Below the pieces are notes generated by a model. It was not told where the DNA came from, did no database searches, and was given only the letters and a program-made list of their open reading frames with translations. A program made the position numbers and the translations under genes. Shown here in pieces: positions 25,824-39,400 of a stretch of 64,000 nucleotides of DNA. Each line of letters begins with the position of its first letter. Within the stretch, counting starts at the first letter, position 1. This DNA is from DASRDZ01 sp035569495 (GTDB taxonomy: Bacteria > Chloroflexota > Dormibacteria > Aeolococcales > Aeolococcaceae): the NCBI GenBank assembly GCA_035569495.1, contig DATMMX010000033.1:1-64000 (forward strand). The letters are read 5' to 3'.

Positions 25824-26509
25824 GCCGCCACCGTCTGACCGTTCTCGACGCGGACGATCCGGCCGTCCTGGATGTGCACGATGCGCCTGGCCCGCTCGGC
25901 CACCTGCGCGTCGTGGGTGATGATGAGAACCGTCATCCCCTCGCCGTTCAATTCGGTGAACAAATCCATGATCTCGGCGCCGCGCTTGGAGTCGAGGTTG
26001 CCGGTGGGCTCGTCGGCGATCAGCACCTGGGGCTTGTTGACGATGGCGCGGGCAATCGCCACACGCTGGCGCTGGCCGCCCGAGAGCTGATGGGGACGGT
26101 GATTGAGACGGTCACCGAGGCCCAACCGCTCCAGGGTCGCGGCAGCTCGCCGGCCGCGCTCGCGACGTCCCACCTTGGCGAACATCAGCGGCAGCATGAC
26201 GTTGCTCAGCGCCGAACGACCGGCATGCAGGTTGAAGTTCTGAAAGACGAAGCCGACGTGCCGGTTGCGGTAGCGGGACATCTCCGAGTCGCTGTACCGC
26301 GCGAGATCGCGATCGTCGACGACGACGCGCCCGCTGTTGAGCCGGTCCAAGCCGCCGATGACATTCGCCATGGTGGTCTTGCCGCTCCCCGACGGGCCCA
26401 TCACCGCGACGAAGTCACCGTCGTCGATGCTGATGTCCACGTTGTCGAGGGCTTGAATCCGCTCGTCGCCGAGGCGATAGAGCCTGGTCGCCTGCTCCAG
26501 CCTGATCAT
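25820..26509 (-). CDS. ABC transporter ATP-binding protein, MacB/LolD type, 229 aa
   Basis: All ATPase motifs are present: Walker A GPSGSGKT (near 38), Q-loop VFQNFNL, signature LSGGQRQRVAIARA (near 142), Walker B VLIADEPTGNLDS (near 162) and the switch His in IITHD. NLDSKRG after Walker B is typical of the MacB/LolD/FtsE group. It energises the downstream FtsX-type permease, with which it overlaps by ATGA. The pair has its own promoter region downstream of the tRNA-Lys gene. Confidence 0.95.
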   Translation of the reverse strand: MIRLEQATRLYRLGDERIQALDNVDISIDDGDFVAVMGPSGSGKTTMANVIGGLDRLNSGRVVVDDRDLARYSDSEMSRYRNRHVGFVFQNFNLHAGRSALSNVMLPLMFAKVGRRERGRRAAATLERLGLGDRLNHRPHQLSGGQRQRVAIARAIVNKPQVLIADEPTGNLDSKRGAEIMDLFTELNGEGMTVLIITHDAQVAERARRIVHIQDGRIVRVENGQTVAA

Positions 26510-26627
26510 ATTTGTCGTCGCATCACGGCCGGAGCCTAGTCGTGCACCGGATCGCGTCGAGTCGGCGCGACAGGACCGTCATCGGATGCGCGCGATGCGC
26601 GTCCACGGCATCACAGGGCGGGTCGAG

Positions 26628-26698
26628 TGCCCCGTGGAGGAATCGAACCTCCCTCAACCGGTTAAAAGCCGGCTGCTCTACCGATGAGCTAACGGGGC
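26628..26698 (-). tRNA. tRNA-Lys(UUU)
   Basis: The minus strand folds as a cloverleaf. The acceptor GCCCCGT pairs perfectly with ACGGGGC, the D-stem is GCTC/GAGC with a short 7-nt loop, and the anticodon stem GCCGG/CCGGT encloses the loop CTTTTAA with anticodon TTT (Lys). The T-arm carries TTCGATT. The discriminator base is A and CCA is not encoded. Confidence 0.95.
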
Positions 26699-26726
26699 GC
26701 AGGGGGCGATTCTACGGCCGCCCGTG

Positions 26727-27029
26727 CTAATGGGCGATGGGCACCACGCCGGTGGCCGTGAGCAGGCCGGCCAGGGCGATGAAGCCGAGGCAGGTGAAGA
26801 TGGCGACGGTGCCGAGGGAGAAGCCGCGGTTCACGTGGTCGACGTAGTGGCCGCGCGGGCACACGCGTTCCGTCTGGTCGATCAGCTCGTCGCGGCGGTA
26901 GCGCAGGTCGCAGGGGCCGCAGTAGTAGTGGGCGGGCGCCTGGTGGTCGCGCCACATGCGTTCGCCGCCCCGCTCGGCGAGCAGGACGAGCAGGACCAGG
27001 AACGCCAGGACGCTCGCGCCGATGAGCAT
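26727..27029 (-). CDS. Small membrane protein with zinc-ribbon-like loop, 100 aa
   Basis: It has two transmembrane helices (residues 2-18 and about 73-95). They flank a soluble segment with the pattern C-x2-C-x16-C-x3-H (YYCGPCD ... VCPRGH) that could bind zinc. I do not recognise the family. It lies 89 bp downstream of pyrD on the same strand and may be read through from the pyrimidine operon, but no overlap ties it to that pathway. Confidence 0.65.
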   Translation of the reverse strand: MLIGASVLAFLVLLVLLAERGGERMWRDHQAPAHYYCGPCDLRYRRDELIDQTERVCPRGHYVDHVNRGFSLGTVAIFTCLGFIALAGLLTATGVVPIAH

Positions 27030-27118
27030 CGTGCTGCCTCGCTGTCGCCTGCACCACGGCGGCCTCCGGGCCGCGCTTCGATGGTATGACGGCTGGACCG
27101 AGGCGGTCCTTGCGACGC

Positions 27119-28054
27119 TCAGGCGGGCAGGGGCGCGGGCTGCCAGCGCAGATCGGTGAGGCGGGCCAGACCGGCGGCGGTCGCGTACGAGTCCAGGCCG
27201 TCGAGGACGGCGAGCGAGGCGCCCGGGTCAGCGAAGCTGGCGGTGCCGACCTGGATGGCGTCGGCGCCGGCGACGAAGAATTCGAGGGCGTCGTTGGCGC
27301 TCGCGATGCCCCCGACGGCGACGACGGGGATGCGCACTGCGGCGCGCACCCGGGCGACCGCGGCGAGGGCGAGCGGCTTGATCGCAGGCCCGGAGAGGCC
27401 GCCGGTGCCGCGGTTTGGCAGCACAGGGCGGCGCAGGCCGAGGTGGATCTTCATGCCGACGTAGGTGTTGACCGCGCTGACCGCGTCGGCGCCGGCATCT
27501 TCGACGGCGCGGGCGACAGCGCCGACGTCGGTGACGTTGGGGCTGAGCTTGACGATCAGGCAGCGCTGCGTGGCGGCGCGCACGGACTGCACCAGCCGCG
27601 CCGCGGCGAACGCGTCGAGACCGAAGTCCATGCCGTGCGCGATGTTCGGGCAGGAGATGTTCAGCTCGTATCCGGCGATGCCCTGCGCGCTGTCGAGGGT
27701 GCGCACGCAGCGGACGTACTCGTCCTCGGTGGCGGCCGCGACGTTGACGATCACCGGCACGCGCCACTGCGCGAACGACTGCGCGTAGACGTGCGCGACG
27801 TGCTCCACGCCGGGGTTCTGCAGGCCGATGCTGTTGAGCATGCCGCCCGCGGTCTCGGCGACGCGCGGCGGTGGGTTGCCCTCGCGCGGCAGCGGCGTGG
27901 TGCCCTTGGTGTAGATGGCGCCGAGGCGTTGGATGTCGATGAGATGCTCGAATTCGAAGCCGTAGCCGAAGGTTCCCGAGGCGACGCCGACGGGATTGGG
28001 GAGCACGCATCCGCGTCCCAGGTCGACGCGCAGGTCGGGGGCGCTGGTGCTCAT
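27119..28054 (-). CDS. pyrD: Dihydroorotate dehydrogenase, class 1B catalytic subunit, 311 aa
   Basis: It oxidises dihydroorotate to orotate using FMN in the cytoplasm. Family landmarks are PNPVGVASGTFG (near 19), YTKGTTPLPREGNPPPR (near 48), the catalytic cysteine in NISCPN (near 133), and the FMN-phosphate regions VAVGGI and GADAIQVGTA. The Cys base and adjacent PyrK place it in class 1B, the NAD-linked heterotetramer. ATG 28054 overlaps the PyrK stop as ATGA. It is the last clear gene of the pyrimidine operon. Confidence 0.95.
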   Translation of the reverse strand: MSTSAPDLRVDLGRGCVLPNPVGVASGTFGYGFEFEHLIDIQRLGAIYTKGTTPLPREGNPPPRVAETAGGMLNSIGLQNPGVEHVAHVYAQSFAQWRVPVIVNVAAATEDEYVRCVRTLDSAQGIAGYELNISCPNIAHGMDFGLDAFAAARLVQSVRAATQRCLIVKLSPNVTDVGAVARAVEDAGADAVSAVNTYVGMKIHLGLRRPVLPNRGTGGLSGPAIKPLALAAVARVRAAVRIPVVAVGGIASANDALEFFVAGADAIQVGTASFADPGASLAVLDGLDSYATAAGLARLTDLRWQPAPLPA

Positions 28055-28922
28055 GCGACGTGTGCGGGCGGCAGCGCGCGGAGCCCGTCCCAGTCCACGG
28101 TGTGCATCGGCATCACGGGGCCCTCTCGGCAGCACAGCGCCCAAGCGGTGCCGCCGTTGCGGCGGACGGGCAGCGTGCAGCCGAGGCAGGTGCCGAAGCC
28201 GCAACCCATCGGTGCTTCCAGCGAGGCTTCGCAGATCGCGGGTGCAGCGTCGCCGAGTCGCGCGGCGGTTGCGGCGAGCATCGGGTTGGGGCCGCAGGCG
28301 AACACGGCGTCGGCGCCGTCGCGCAGGGCATCGGCGATCAGGTCGACCACCAGGCCGTGATGGCCGCGCGAGCCGTCGTCGGTGGACTCGATGACGGTCA
28401 CGCCGTCGGTGTCGCCGCGGGTGAAGCGCTCAGCGGGGTAGAGGCGTGCGGCGGTGGCGGCGCCGTGGAGCACGGTGATGTGGGCGGCGCCCATGTCGCG
28501 CGCCTGGCGCGCCAGCAGGGGAAACGGCGCGCAGCCCAGGCCGCCGGCGACGCAGACGACGTGGCGCATCGACGGCTGCACGGTGAAGCCGATGCCCAGG
28601 GGGCCGAGTGAGTCGAGCATGTCGCCGGGGCGCATGTCTGCGAGCAGGCGGGTGCCGGCGCCGACGCGCTCGAACACGAACGAGCAGTGCTCGCCGTCGA
28701 TCCAGGCGACGCTGAAGGGGCGGCGCAGCAGCGGCACCGGACCGGGGCCGCAGCGGAGTTGTGCGAACTCTCCGGCGCGCGCGGTGGCGGCGAGGTGCGG
28801 GAGGTGCGCGGTCAGCTCGACGAGGCCACCGGGGAGCTCGTCGACGCGGAGCACGGCGCCCATCTCGTCGCGGGCGCGCTCAAGGGAGGAATAGGTGGGC
28901 GCGCCGGAGCCGTCCGGATCGC

Positions 28923-28926
<4 letters not shown>
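28051..28926 (-). CDS. pyrK: Dihydroorotate dehydrogenase electron-transfer subunit PyrK, 291 aa
   Basis: PyrK passes electrons from PyrD-FMN to NAD through FAD and a 2Fe-2S cluster. The FAD motif is RRPFSVA (near 67), the NAD-binding region is VCVAGGLGCAPF (near 122), and the cluster cysteines are in CGFGTCLGC plus CC later (about 247-274). GTG 28926 overlaps the carAB stop as GTGA. Frames continuing further upstream are a shadow of carAB. The first 20 residues are a slightly long N-terminal extension. Confidence 0.92.
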
Positions 28927-33492
<4,566 letters not shown>

Positions 33493-33500
<8 letters not shown>

Positions 33501-34839
33501 GCAGCACCTCCAGGTTGCCGGCCGAGGCCAGCGTCGACTGATTCACGAAGGCCACCCGCCCCTCGGCGAGGGTCAGCAGCACACGGCCACGCAGCGTGGT
33601 GTTGAGCAGCGGCGTATTGCGCGACATCGAGCGAAGATGCCCGGCGCTGACCGCCCATTCCTCGTCAGGGTCGAACAGCACGCAGTCGGCGATCTCGCCC
33701 GCGCGCAGCCGCGGCTCGCGCAGCCCGGCCGCATCGCCGAGCACCCGGAACGGCCCCGCGGTGAGCCGTTCCACCAGCACCGGCAGCCATCCACCGCCCA
33801 TGGCGCCCAGGCTGACGCACGCCGCCAGCGCCGTCTCCAGCCCGATCATGCCCGGCGCCGCCTCTGCGTATGTGCCGGCCTTGTCCCCAACTGTGTGGGG
33901 CGCGTGGTCGGTGGCGACGGCGTCGATCAGCCCCTCGCGCAACGCCCGCACCAGCGCCTCGCGGTCGCGGTCGGTGCGCAGCGGCGGGTTCACCTTGCGC
34001 AGCCCCACCGGCTCGGGCTCCGCCTCGAACGGCAGCCACATCGACAGGTGGTGCGGCGTCACCTCGGCGGTCACCGCCATGCCCCGCTCGCGCGCGGCGC
34101 GCAGCAGGTCGAGCGACGCGGCCGCCGAGACGTGCTGCAGGTGCAGGCGTCCGGCGCCCGCGGACTCCAGAGCGCGCAGCGCCGACTGCACCGCGGTGGC
34201 CTCGCAGGCCGCCGGCCGCTCGGCACAGCGCACAACCGAGGTGGCGCCCGGATTCGAGGCCAGCACCATGCCCTCGTCCTCGGGATGCACCAGCACCGGA
34301 CGGCCGGCCCCGTGCGCCGCGCGCAGCGCGTCCCCCAAAAGCCGTGCCGGAGCCGCGTTGCGCCCGTCGTCGCTGAACGCCGCCGCGCCCGCCGCCGCGC
34401 ATCCCGCGACGTCGACCAGCTTCTCGCCCCGCAGTCCCGCGGTCACCGCCGCCACGGTGTGCACGCGCACCCGCGCCGCCGCGCCGCGCGCCCGCGCCTC
34501 CCCCACCGCGGCGGGCGTGTCGATGGGCGGCTGGGTGTTGGCCATGGCCAGCACCTGGGTGAAGCCGCCCGCGGCCGCCGCGTTGGCGCCAGAGCTGACC
34601 GTTTCCTTGGCCTCCTCGCCCGGCTCGCGGAAGTGCGCGTGCAGGTCGATGAAGCCCGGCGCCAGCACGCGCGCGGCGCGACCCGGCGCGGGCGTCAGGT
34701 CGATGACGCGAACGCCGGGTGGGCTGATCCGCTTGTCGATGGCGGCCACGCGCCCGTCGCAGAGCCACACGTCGAGACCCTCGCGGTCGACGCCGCTGAG
34801 CGGGTCGATGACCCGCACGCCGCGCAGGATCACGTTCAC
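33493..34839 (-). CDS. pyrC: Dihydroorotase, class I, 448 aa
   Basis: This zinc amidohydrolase cyclises carbamoyl aspartate to dihydroorotate. Metal and catalytic motifs are DLHAHFREPG (near 65), LVHPED (near 186), LQHVSAA (near 236), VTPHHL and the catalytic Asp in ATDHAPHT (near 310). Length and motif order are those of the multifunctional-type class I enzyme found in PyrR operons of Gram-positive bacteria. It overlaps pyrR by ATGA at its start and carAB by 8 bp at its end. Confidence 0.95.
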
Positions 34840-35417
34840 GACGCGCCCACCAGGTAGGCGCCGTCGACGCCGTCGACCTCGCGCAGCCGCACCGCGACGC
34901 GCTCATCCGCCGCCGTGGGCACGTTCTTGCCGACGAAGGTCGCCCGTAGCGGCAGCTCGCGATGCCCGCGGTCGACCAGCACCAGCAGGTCGACGCTGGC
35001 CGGACGCCCCGCGTCGGCCACCGCATCCAGCGCCGCGCGCAGGGTGCGCCCGGTGTAGAACACGTCGTCCACCACGATCACCGCCGCACCGTCGACCAGC
35101 GGCGCCGAGCCGTCCTCGACCAGCCGCAGCGCACCCGGACGCGGCACGGCGGGACGGGGACGGTCGTCGCGGTAGTCGTCGATGTCCAGCTCCGCCACGG
35201 GGACCGCAATCCCGCCGAGCCCGCGCAGCGCGCGCGCCACGCGCAGCGCCAGCGGCACGCCGCGGGTGCGCACACCCGCAAGCAGCACGCCGGACAGCGA
35301 GGGATGCTTCTCGACAACCTCGTGGGCGAGGCGCATCACGGTGCGCGCCATGGCCGCCTCGTCGAGCAGGCAGCGCTCGGCGACATGGGCGACGGGAATG
35401 TCGGGCAGGCCACTCAT
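34836..35417 (-). CDS. pyrR: PyrR bifunctional pyr operon regulator / uracil phosphoribosyltransferase, 193 aa
   Basis: The phosphoribosyl-pyrophosphate motif VIVVDDVFYTGRTLRAALDA (near 113) and the family blocks AGVRTRGVPLA (near 48) and LDIDDYRDD identify PyrR. PyrR binds a hairpin in pyr mRNA when UMP is high and reduces expression; many homologues also have uracil phosphoribosyltransferase activity. A matching RNA hairpin is visible upstream of pyrB. Here pyrR is second in the operon rather than first, overlapping pyrB and pyrC by 4 bp each. Confidence 0.95.
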   Translation of the reverse strand: MSGLPDIPVAHVAERCLLDEAAMARTVMRLAHEVVEKHPSLSGVLLAGVRTRGVPLALRVARALRGLGGIAVPVAELDIDDYRDDRPRPAVPRPGALRLVEDGSAPLVDGAAVIVVDDVFYTGRTLRAALDAVADAGRPASVDLLVLVDRGHRELPLRATFVGKNVPTAADERVAVRLREVDGVDGAYLVGAS

Positions 35418-36376
35418 CTGTCTGCGCGCTCAGACGCGCGCGGTGGAGGGAACCCCAGCAGCATCTCCAGCAGCGCCATGCGGATCACCACGCCATTGCG
35501 CGCCTGGCGGAAGTAGGCGGCGCGCGGGTCGGCGTCCACGGCGGGGTCGATCTCGTCGACGCGCGGCAGCGGGTGCATGACGATTGCGCTGCCGGGCAAT
35601 CGTTCCATCACCGCCAGGTCGATGCGGGTCTCGCCGCGCGCCCGGTCGAAGTCGGCGGGGTCCTCGAAGCGCTCCTTCTGGATGCGCGTCTGGTAGAGCA
35701 CGTCGACGTCGTGCACGGTGTCGAGCAGCGAGTCGGTCACCGTGTATGGCACGTCGCGGGAGTCCATCAGGGCGAGGATGTCGTGGCGCATCTGCACCAC
35801 GTCGGGGGCGACGAAGCTGATGCGCACACCGGGGTACAGCGAGAGCAGCAGCGCCAGCGAGCGCGCCGTGCGCCCGTAGCGCAGGTCGCCGCAGAAGGCG
35901 ACGTGCAACCCTTCGACGTGGCCCAGCTCGTTGTCGATGGTGTAGAGGTCGAGCAGCGCCTGGGTGGGGTGCTCGCCGGGTCCGTCACCGGCGTTGACGA
36001 TGGGCACGTCCGACACCGCCGCGGCGCGCGACGCCGCGCCCCCCTCGTCGTGGCGCAGCACGATCACGTCGGCATACGCCGAGACCATGCGGATGGTGTC
36101 CTCCAGGGTCTCGCCCTTGATGACGCTGGAGAACTCGCGCGCCGCCTCGGTGCCGATCACCGCGCCGCCGAGGCGCAGCATCGCCGACTCGAAGCTGAGC
36201 CGGGTCCGGGTGCTCGGCTCGTAGAAGAGCGAGGCCATGATCCGGCCACCCAGCCGCTGGTCGCGCACCCCGGTCAGGCCGCGCGCCCTGGCGAACACGC
36301 TGTCGAGCAGGGCGCGGTCGAACTGGTGGCTGCTGAGGACGTGGTCGAGCAGGCGTGTACCGGGCGCGATCGCCAC
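35414..36376 (-). CDS. pyrB: Aspartate carbamoyltransferase catalytic chain, 320 aa
   Basis: The carbamoyl-phosphate motif SLFYEPSTRTRLSFE (near 49) and the ATCase blocks GDGPGEHPTQALLDLYTI, AFCGDLRYGRTARSL and the late MHPLPRVDEI are all present. It joins carbamoyl phosphate to aspartate. No regulatory chain (pyrI) is nearby. GTG 36376 is chosen because AAGGGG lies 8 nt upstream; a longer frame would run through the PyrR-binding hairpin. It is the first gene of the operon and overlaps pyrR by ATGA. Confidence 0.95.
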   Translation of the reverse strand: MAIAPGTRLLDHVLSSHQFDRALLDSVFARARGLTGVRDQRLGGRIMASLFYEPSTRTRLSFESAMLRLGGAVIGTEAAREFSSVIKGETLEDTIRMVSAYADVIVLRHDEGGAASRAAAVSDVPIVNAGDGPGEHPTQALLDLYTIDNELGHVEGLHVAFCGDLRYGRTARSLALLLSLYPGVRISFVAPDVVQMRHDILALMDSRDVPYTVTDSLLDTVHDVDVLYQTRIQKERFEDPADFDRARGETRIDLAVMERLPGSAIVMHPLPRVDEIDPAVDADPRAAYFRQARNGVVIRMALLEMLLGFPPPRASERADR

Positions 36377-36384
36377 GTTGCAAT

Positions 36385-36408
36385 CCCCTTGTCGGCCTCG
36401 CTGGACCG
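36385..36408 (-). promoter_or_regulatory. PyrR-binding RNA hairpin beside the pyrB ribosome-binding site
   Basis: On the minus strand the leader reads GGTCCAGCGAGGCC (36407-36394). It differs from the PyrR recognition consensus ARUCCNGNGAGGYU only at the first and last positions. CGGUC/GGCCG form a short stem that presents the diagnostic hexaloop CAGCGA. Only three nucleotides separate it from the AAGGGG Shine-Dalgarno (36390-36385). PyrR binding would probably hide the ribosome-binding site, giving translational rather than terminator-based control. A TACACT -10-like hexamer lies about 30 nt upstream. The mechanism is inference. Confidence 0.8.
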
Positions 36409-36457
36409 GCTTGAAGTGGATCCGTCGGTCGGGCAGTGTAGCACCGAACGGGTGTCC

Positions 36458-36485
36458 GGGGGCTGCCACCCGCCTGGCAGCCCCC
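36458..36485 (-). terminator. Strong hairpin after the giant envelope protein gene
   Basis: GGGGGCTGCCA (36458-36468) and TGGCAGCCCCC (36475-36485) form a perfect 11-bp stem with a 6-nt loop, 8 nt beyond the stop at 36493. It separates that gene from the pyrB promoter. No T tract follows on the minus strand, so termination by hairpin alone is uncertain. Confidence 0.6.
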
Positions 36486-36492
36486 CGGGCCG

Positions 36493-39400
36493 TTACGCGT
36501 CGCCGTTGATCACGTTCAGCAGGTTGCGCTGGTTGAGGAGCTGCTGCTTGGTCGCGGCCGGGTTCAACCGGGCGCGCTCGGCGGCGCTCAGCACCACGTT
36601 GAAGGCGGTGTCGGGGATGCCGTCGCCGTCCGTGTTGACCAGGGTGTTCCAGTCCCAGACGCCGTTGGCGAAGTTGAGCCAGGTGACCAGCAGCTCGCGG
36701 TCGAGCAGCGCGTGCGGATCGCTGCTGGAGGGCTGCAGGATGTTCATGGCGTCGGCGCTGCTGTTGACGTTGACCACGTCACCGAACACGCCGCTCATGT
36801 AGTTGGCGATCTGCAGGTAGCAGGCGAGGGTGGCGGGCGAGAGGTTGCCCTTGCCGCTGTACTGCTGCTTCCACTGCCCGGCGCTGAGCGGGGCGGTGGC
36901 GTTGCCGGTGACCACCACGTAGTTGCTGTCGGTGGCGGTGCCGCCGTCGTCGTCGGTGACCTTGAGCCCGGCGTTGTAGACGCACGGCGCCAGCCAGGTG
37001 TGCGCGTGGGTGTCGACGACGTCACGCGGGTTGACCTGCGGGCTGTTCGGCGGATCGGGGTTGGGCGGGTTGTTGAGGTAGGTGGTCGAGGTGGTCGAGC
37101 CGTCGGCCCAGTTCCACAGCATGGTCAGGTCGTCGCTGCCCGGGTCGGTGGAGTGCTCGCTGAGGGTGATCGGCTTGCCGGCGTGGCCGAGGAAGGTCGG
37201 CGCGCCCTGCACCGCGGTCGTGGTGCTGCGGTCGATGACGCCGGTGGGCGGCACGTTGAGGATGGTGACCACGGTGGACGCCGAGGTCGACGCGCCGTCG
37301 TCGTCGGCGACGGTCACGGTGATGGTGTAGGTGCCGTCGTCGCCGTACTGCTTGTTGGCGGTGTAGCCGAACACTCCGGCCGCCAGGTTGAGCGTGGTGT
37401 AGCGCTCGCTGGGCAGCCAGCCCACGCCCCAGTCGACGGTCACGGTGTGGGTGTCGGCGCCGCTGGCGTCGGCGAAGTTGCCGCCGATGGCGATGAACCG
37501 GCCCTCGTTGATGGTCGAGTTGGCCACGCTGACGGTGAGGTGGTTGGGCGCGACGTTGGTCACCGTCTCGGTGTACGTCGCCGTGCCCACGCCGCCGTCC
37601 TTGTCGGTGATGGTCACCGACACCGGGAACTTGCCGTCGGGATGCGCCGCGGTGTCCGCCTCGCTCCACTGGTGCGAGATGTTGAACGACCGCACCGTGG
37701 CGATGCTCAGCGACTCCTTGGCGGTCCCGTCGCCCCAGTCGACCAGCACCGTCTCGGTGTCGAGGACGCCGGGATCGGCGAAGCCGACCGCGAAGCTGAC
37801 GATCTGCTTCTCGGGAGTGCTGCTCACCGAGGGCGTGATCACGATGTTCTTGGGCGCCACGTTGGCGACGTTGACCGTCGTCGTGGTGGTGGTGCTGGTG
37901 TTGTCGTCGTCGGTGACGGTGACGCTCGCCGGGTAGCCGGCCAGGGTGCCGTTGTTGTCGACGTAGGTGTGCGAGCCGCTGGTGAAGGTCTTCACCCCGG
38001 CGGCCAGGGTCAGCGAGCTGGTGCCGCCGTCGCCCCAGTTGATGGCCACGGTGTGCGTGTCGGCCGTGCTGGGATCGACGAAGCTGCCGCTCATGGTGAT
38101 GCTGTCACCCTCGTTGATCGAGCCGCTGCTCGGCGTCAGCACCAGGCTGCTTGGCGTGACGTTGGCAATCGTGACCATGGTTCCGGTCGACGGTCCACCG
38201 CTGATCGATGCGTGGATGGCGAACTGTCCTTCGTCCGCCCCGCCGGACGCACCGTAGGTGTGGGCGGCACTGAAGGTCCCGGCGGTGCCCACGGTGGTGG
38301 TCGACGAGCTGCCGTCACCCCAGGTGAGGTTGACCGTCTCGGTCGCGGCCGGCGCCGGCGAGACGCTGCCGTTGACCGTGGCCGCGCTGCCCTCGTTCAC
38401 CGGGGAGGCGGCGGGGCTGAGCGACATCGTCGGTGTGACCGGCGGTGCCGTCCCCGGCGTCCCGGTGTTCGGCGCGGTGCCGACGCTGCCCGGGTAGTCG
38501 GCGTTGCTGTTCCAGTCCGCCGGCAGCGCGCAGGTGTTGCCGGTGCTGGGATGGATGATCGAGTTGATGATGTCGAGGATCGCCTGGCCGACGTTCCCCG
38601 AGGTCACCGAGAAGTTCCAGCTGACGCCGTAGTTGTAGTGGTTGCCGAAGAGGTTGATGGCGGCGGCCAGCGCAACTCCCGCCGACGGCGTGCCGTTGCT
38701 GGCGCCGACGTGGGCGTCGAACTCGGCGCAGTCGATCGAGAAGGTGCTGCCCGAGCCCAGCGCGTTGCTGATCGAGTCGAGCACGCTGCTCAGCGAGAGG
38801 GTGCCGATGTCGTAGCCGGTCACCGACTTGAAGGCGCTGCGCAGCGCGGGCATGATCAGGTCGTCGATAAAAGACGTGCTGGTGCAGCTCAGCGACGGGA
38901 TCGCCTGCTGCACCAGGCTGCACAGGCCGGGGATGTGCACCCCGGTGATCGGCGGCACCGAGTAGCAGGTGCCGTTGACCATGGTGAACAGGCAGGTCGG
39001 GTAGACGACCACGCCGGGGATGCCGTCGGTGCAGCCCAGCAGGCCGAAGCAGGCCGGCGGAACCGAGTAACAGGTGCCGTTGACCCAGTCGGTGACGCAG
39101 GTCGGCGACGACGGCTGGATGGTGCCGGGGATGCCCGGGAAGCTGAGGTCGAAGCCGTTGAGCAGGTCGTTGAGACCCCAGTTGACGGCGTGGCCGAAGC
39201 CGGAGATGGCGCTCTTGATGTCGGCCAGCTTGGTGGCCACGTCGCCCAGCGCGCTGCCGTACGGGTCGGGCAGGTTGACGCCCAGCTTGGCGATCTGCGC
39301 GGGCACGTCGACGATGGCGCTGAGCAGGTCGTTGTTGGCGAGGTCGGTGAGCACCACGTCGAGCGCCTGGATGGCCGGCTTCAACGTCTGCAGGGTGCCC

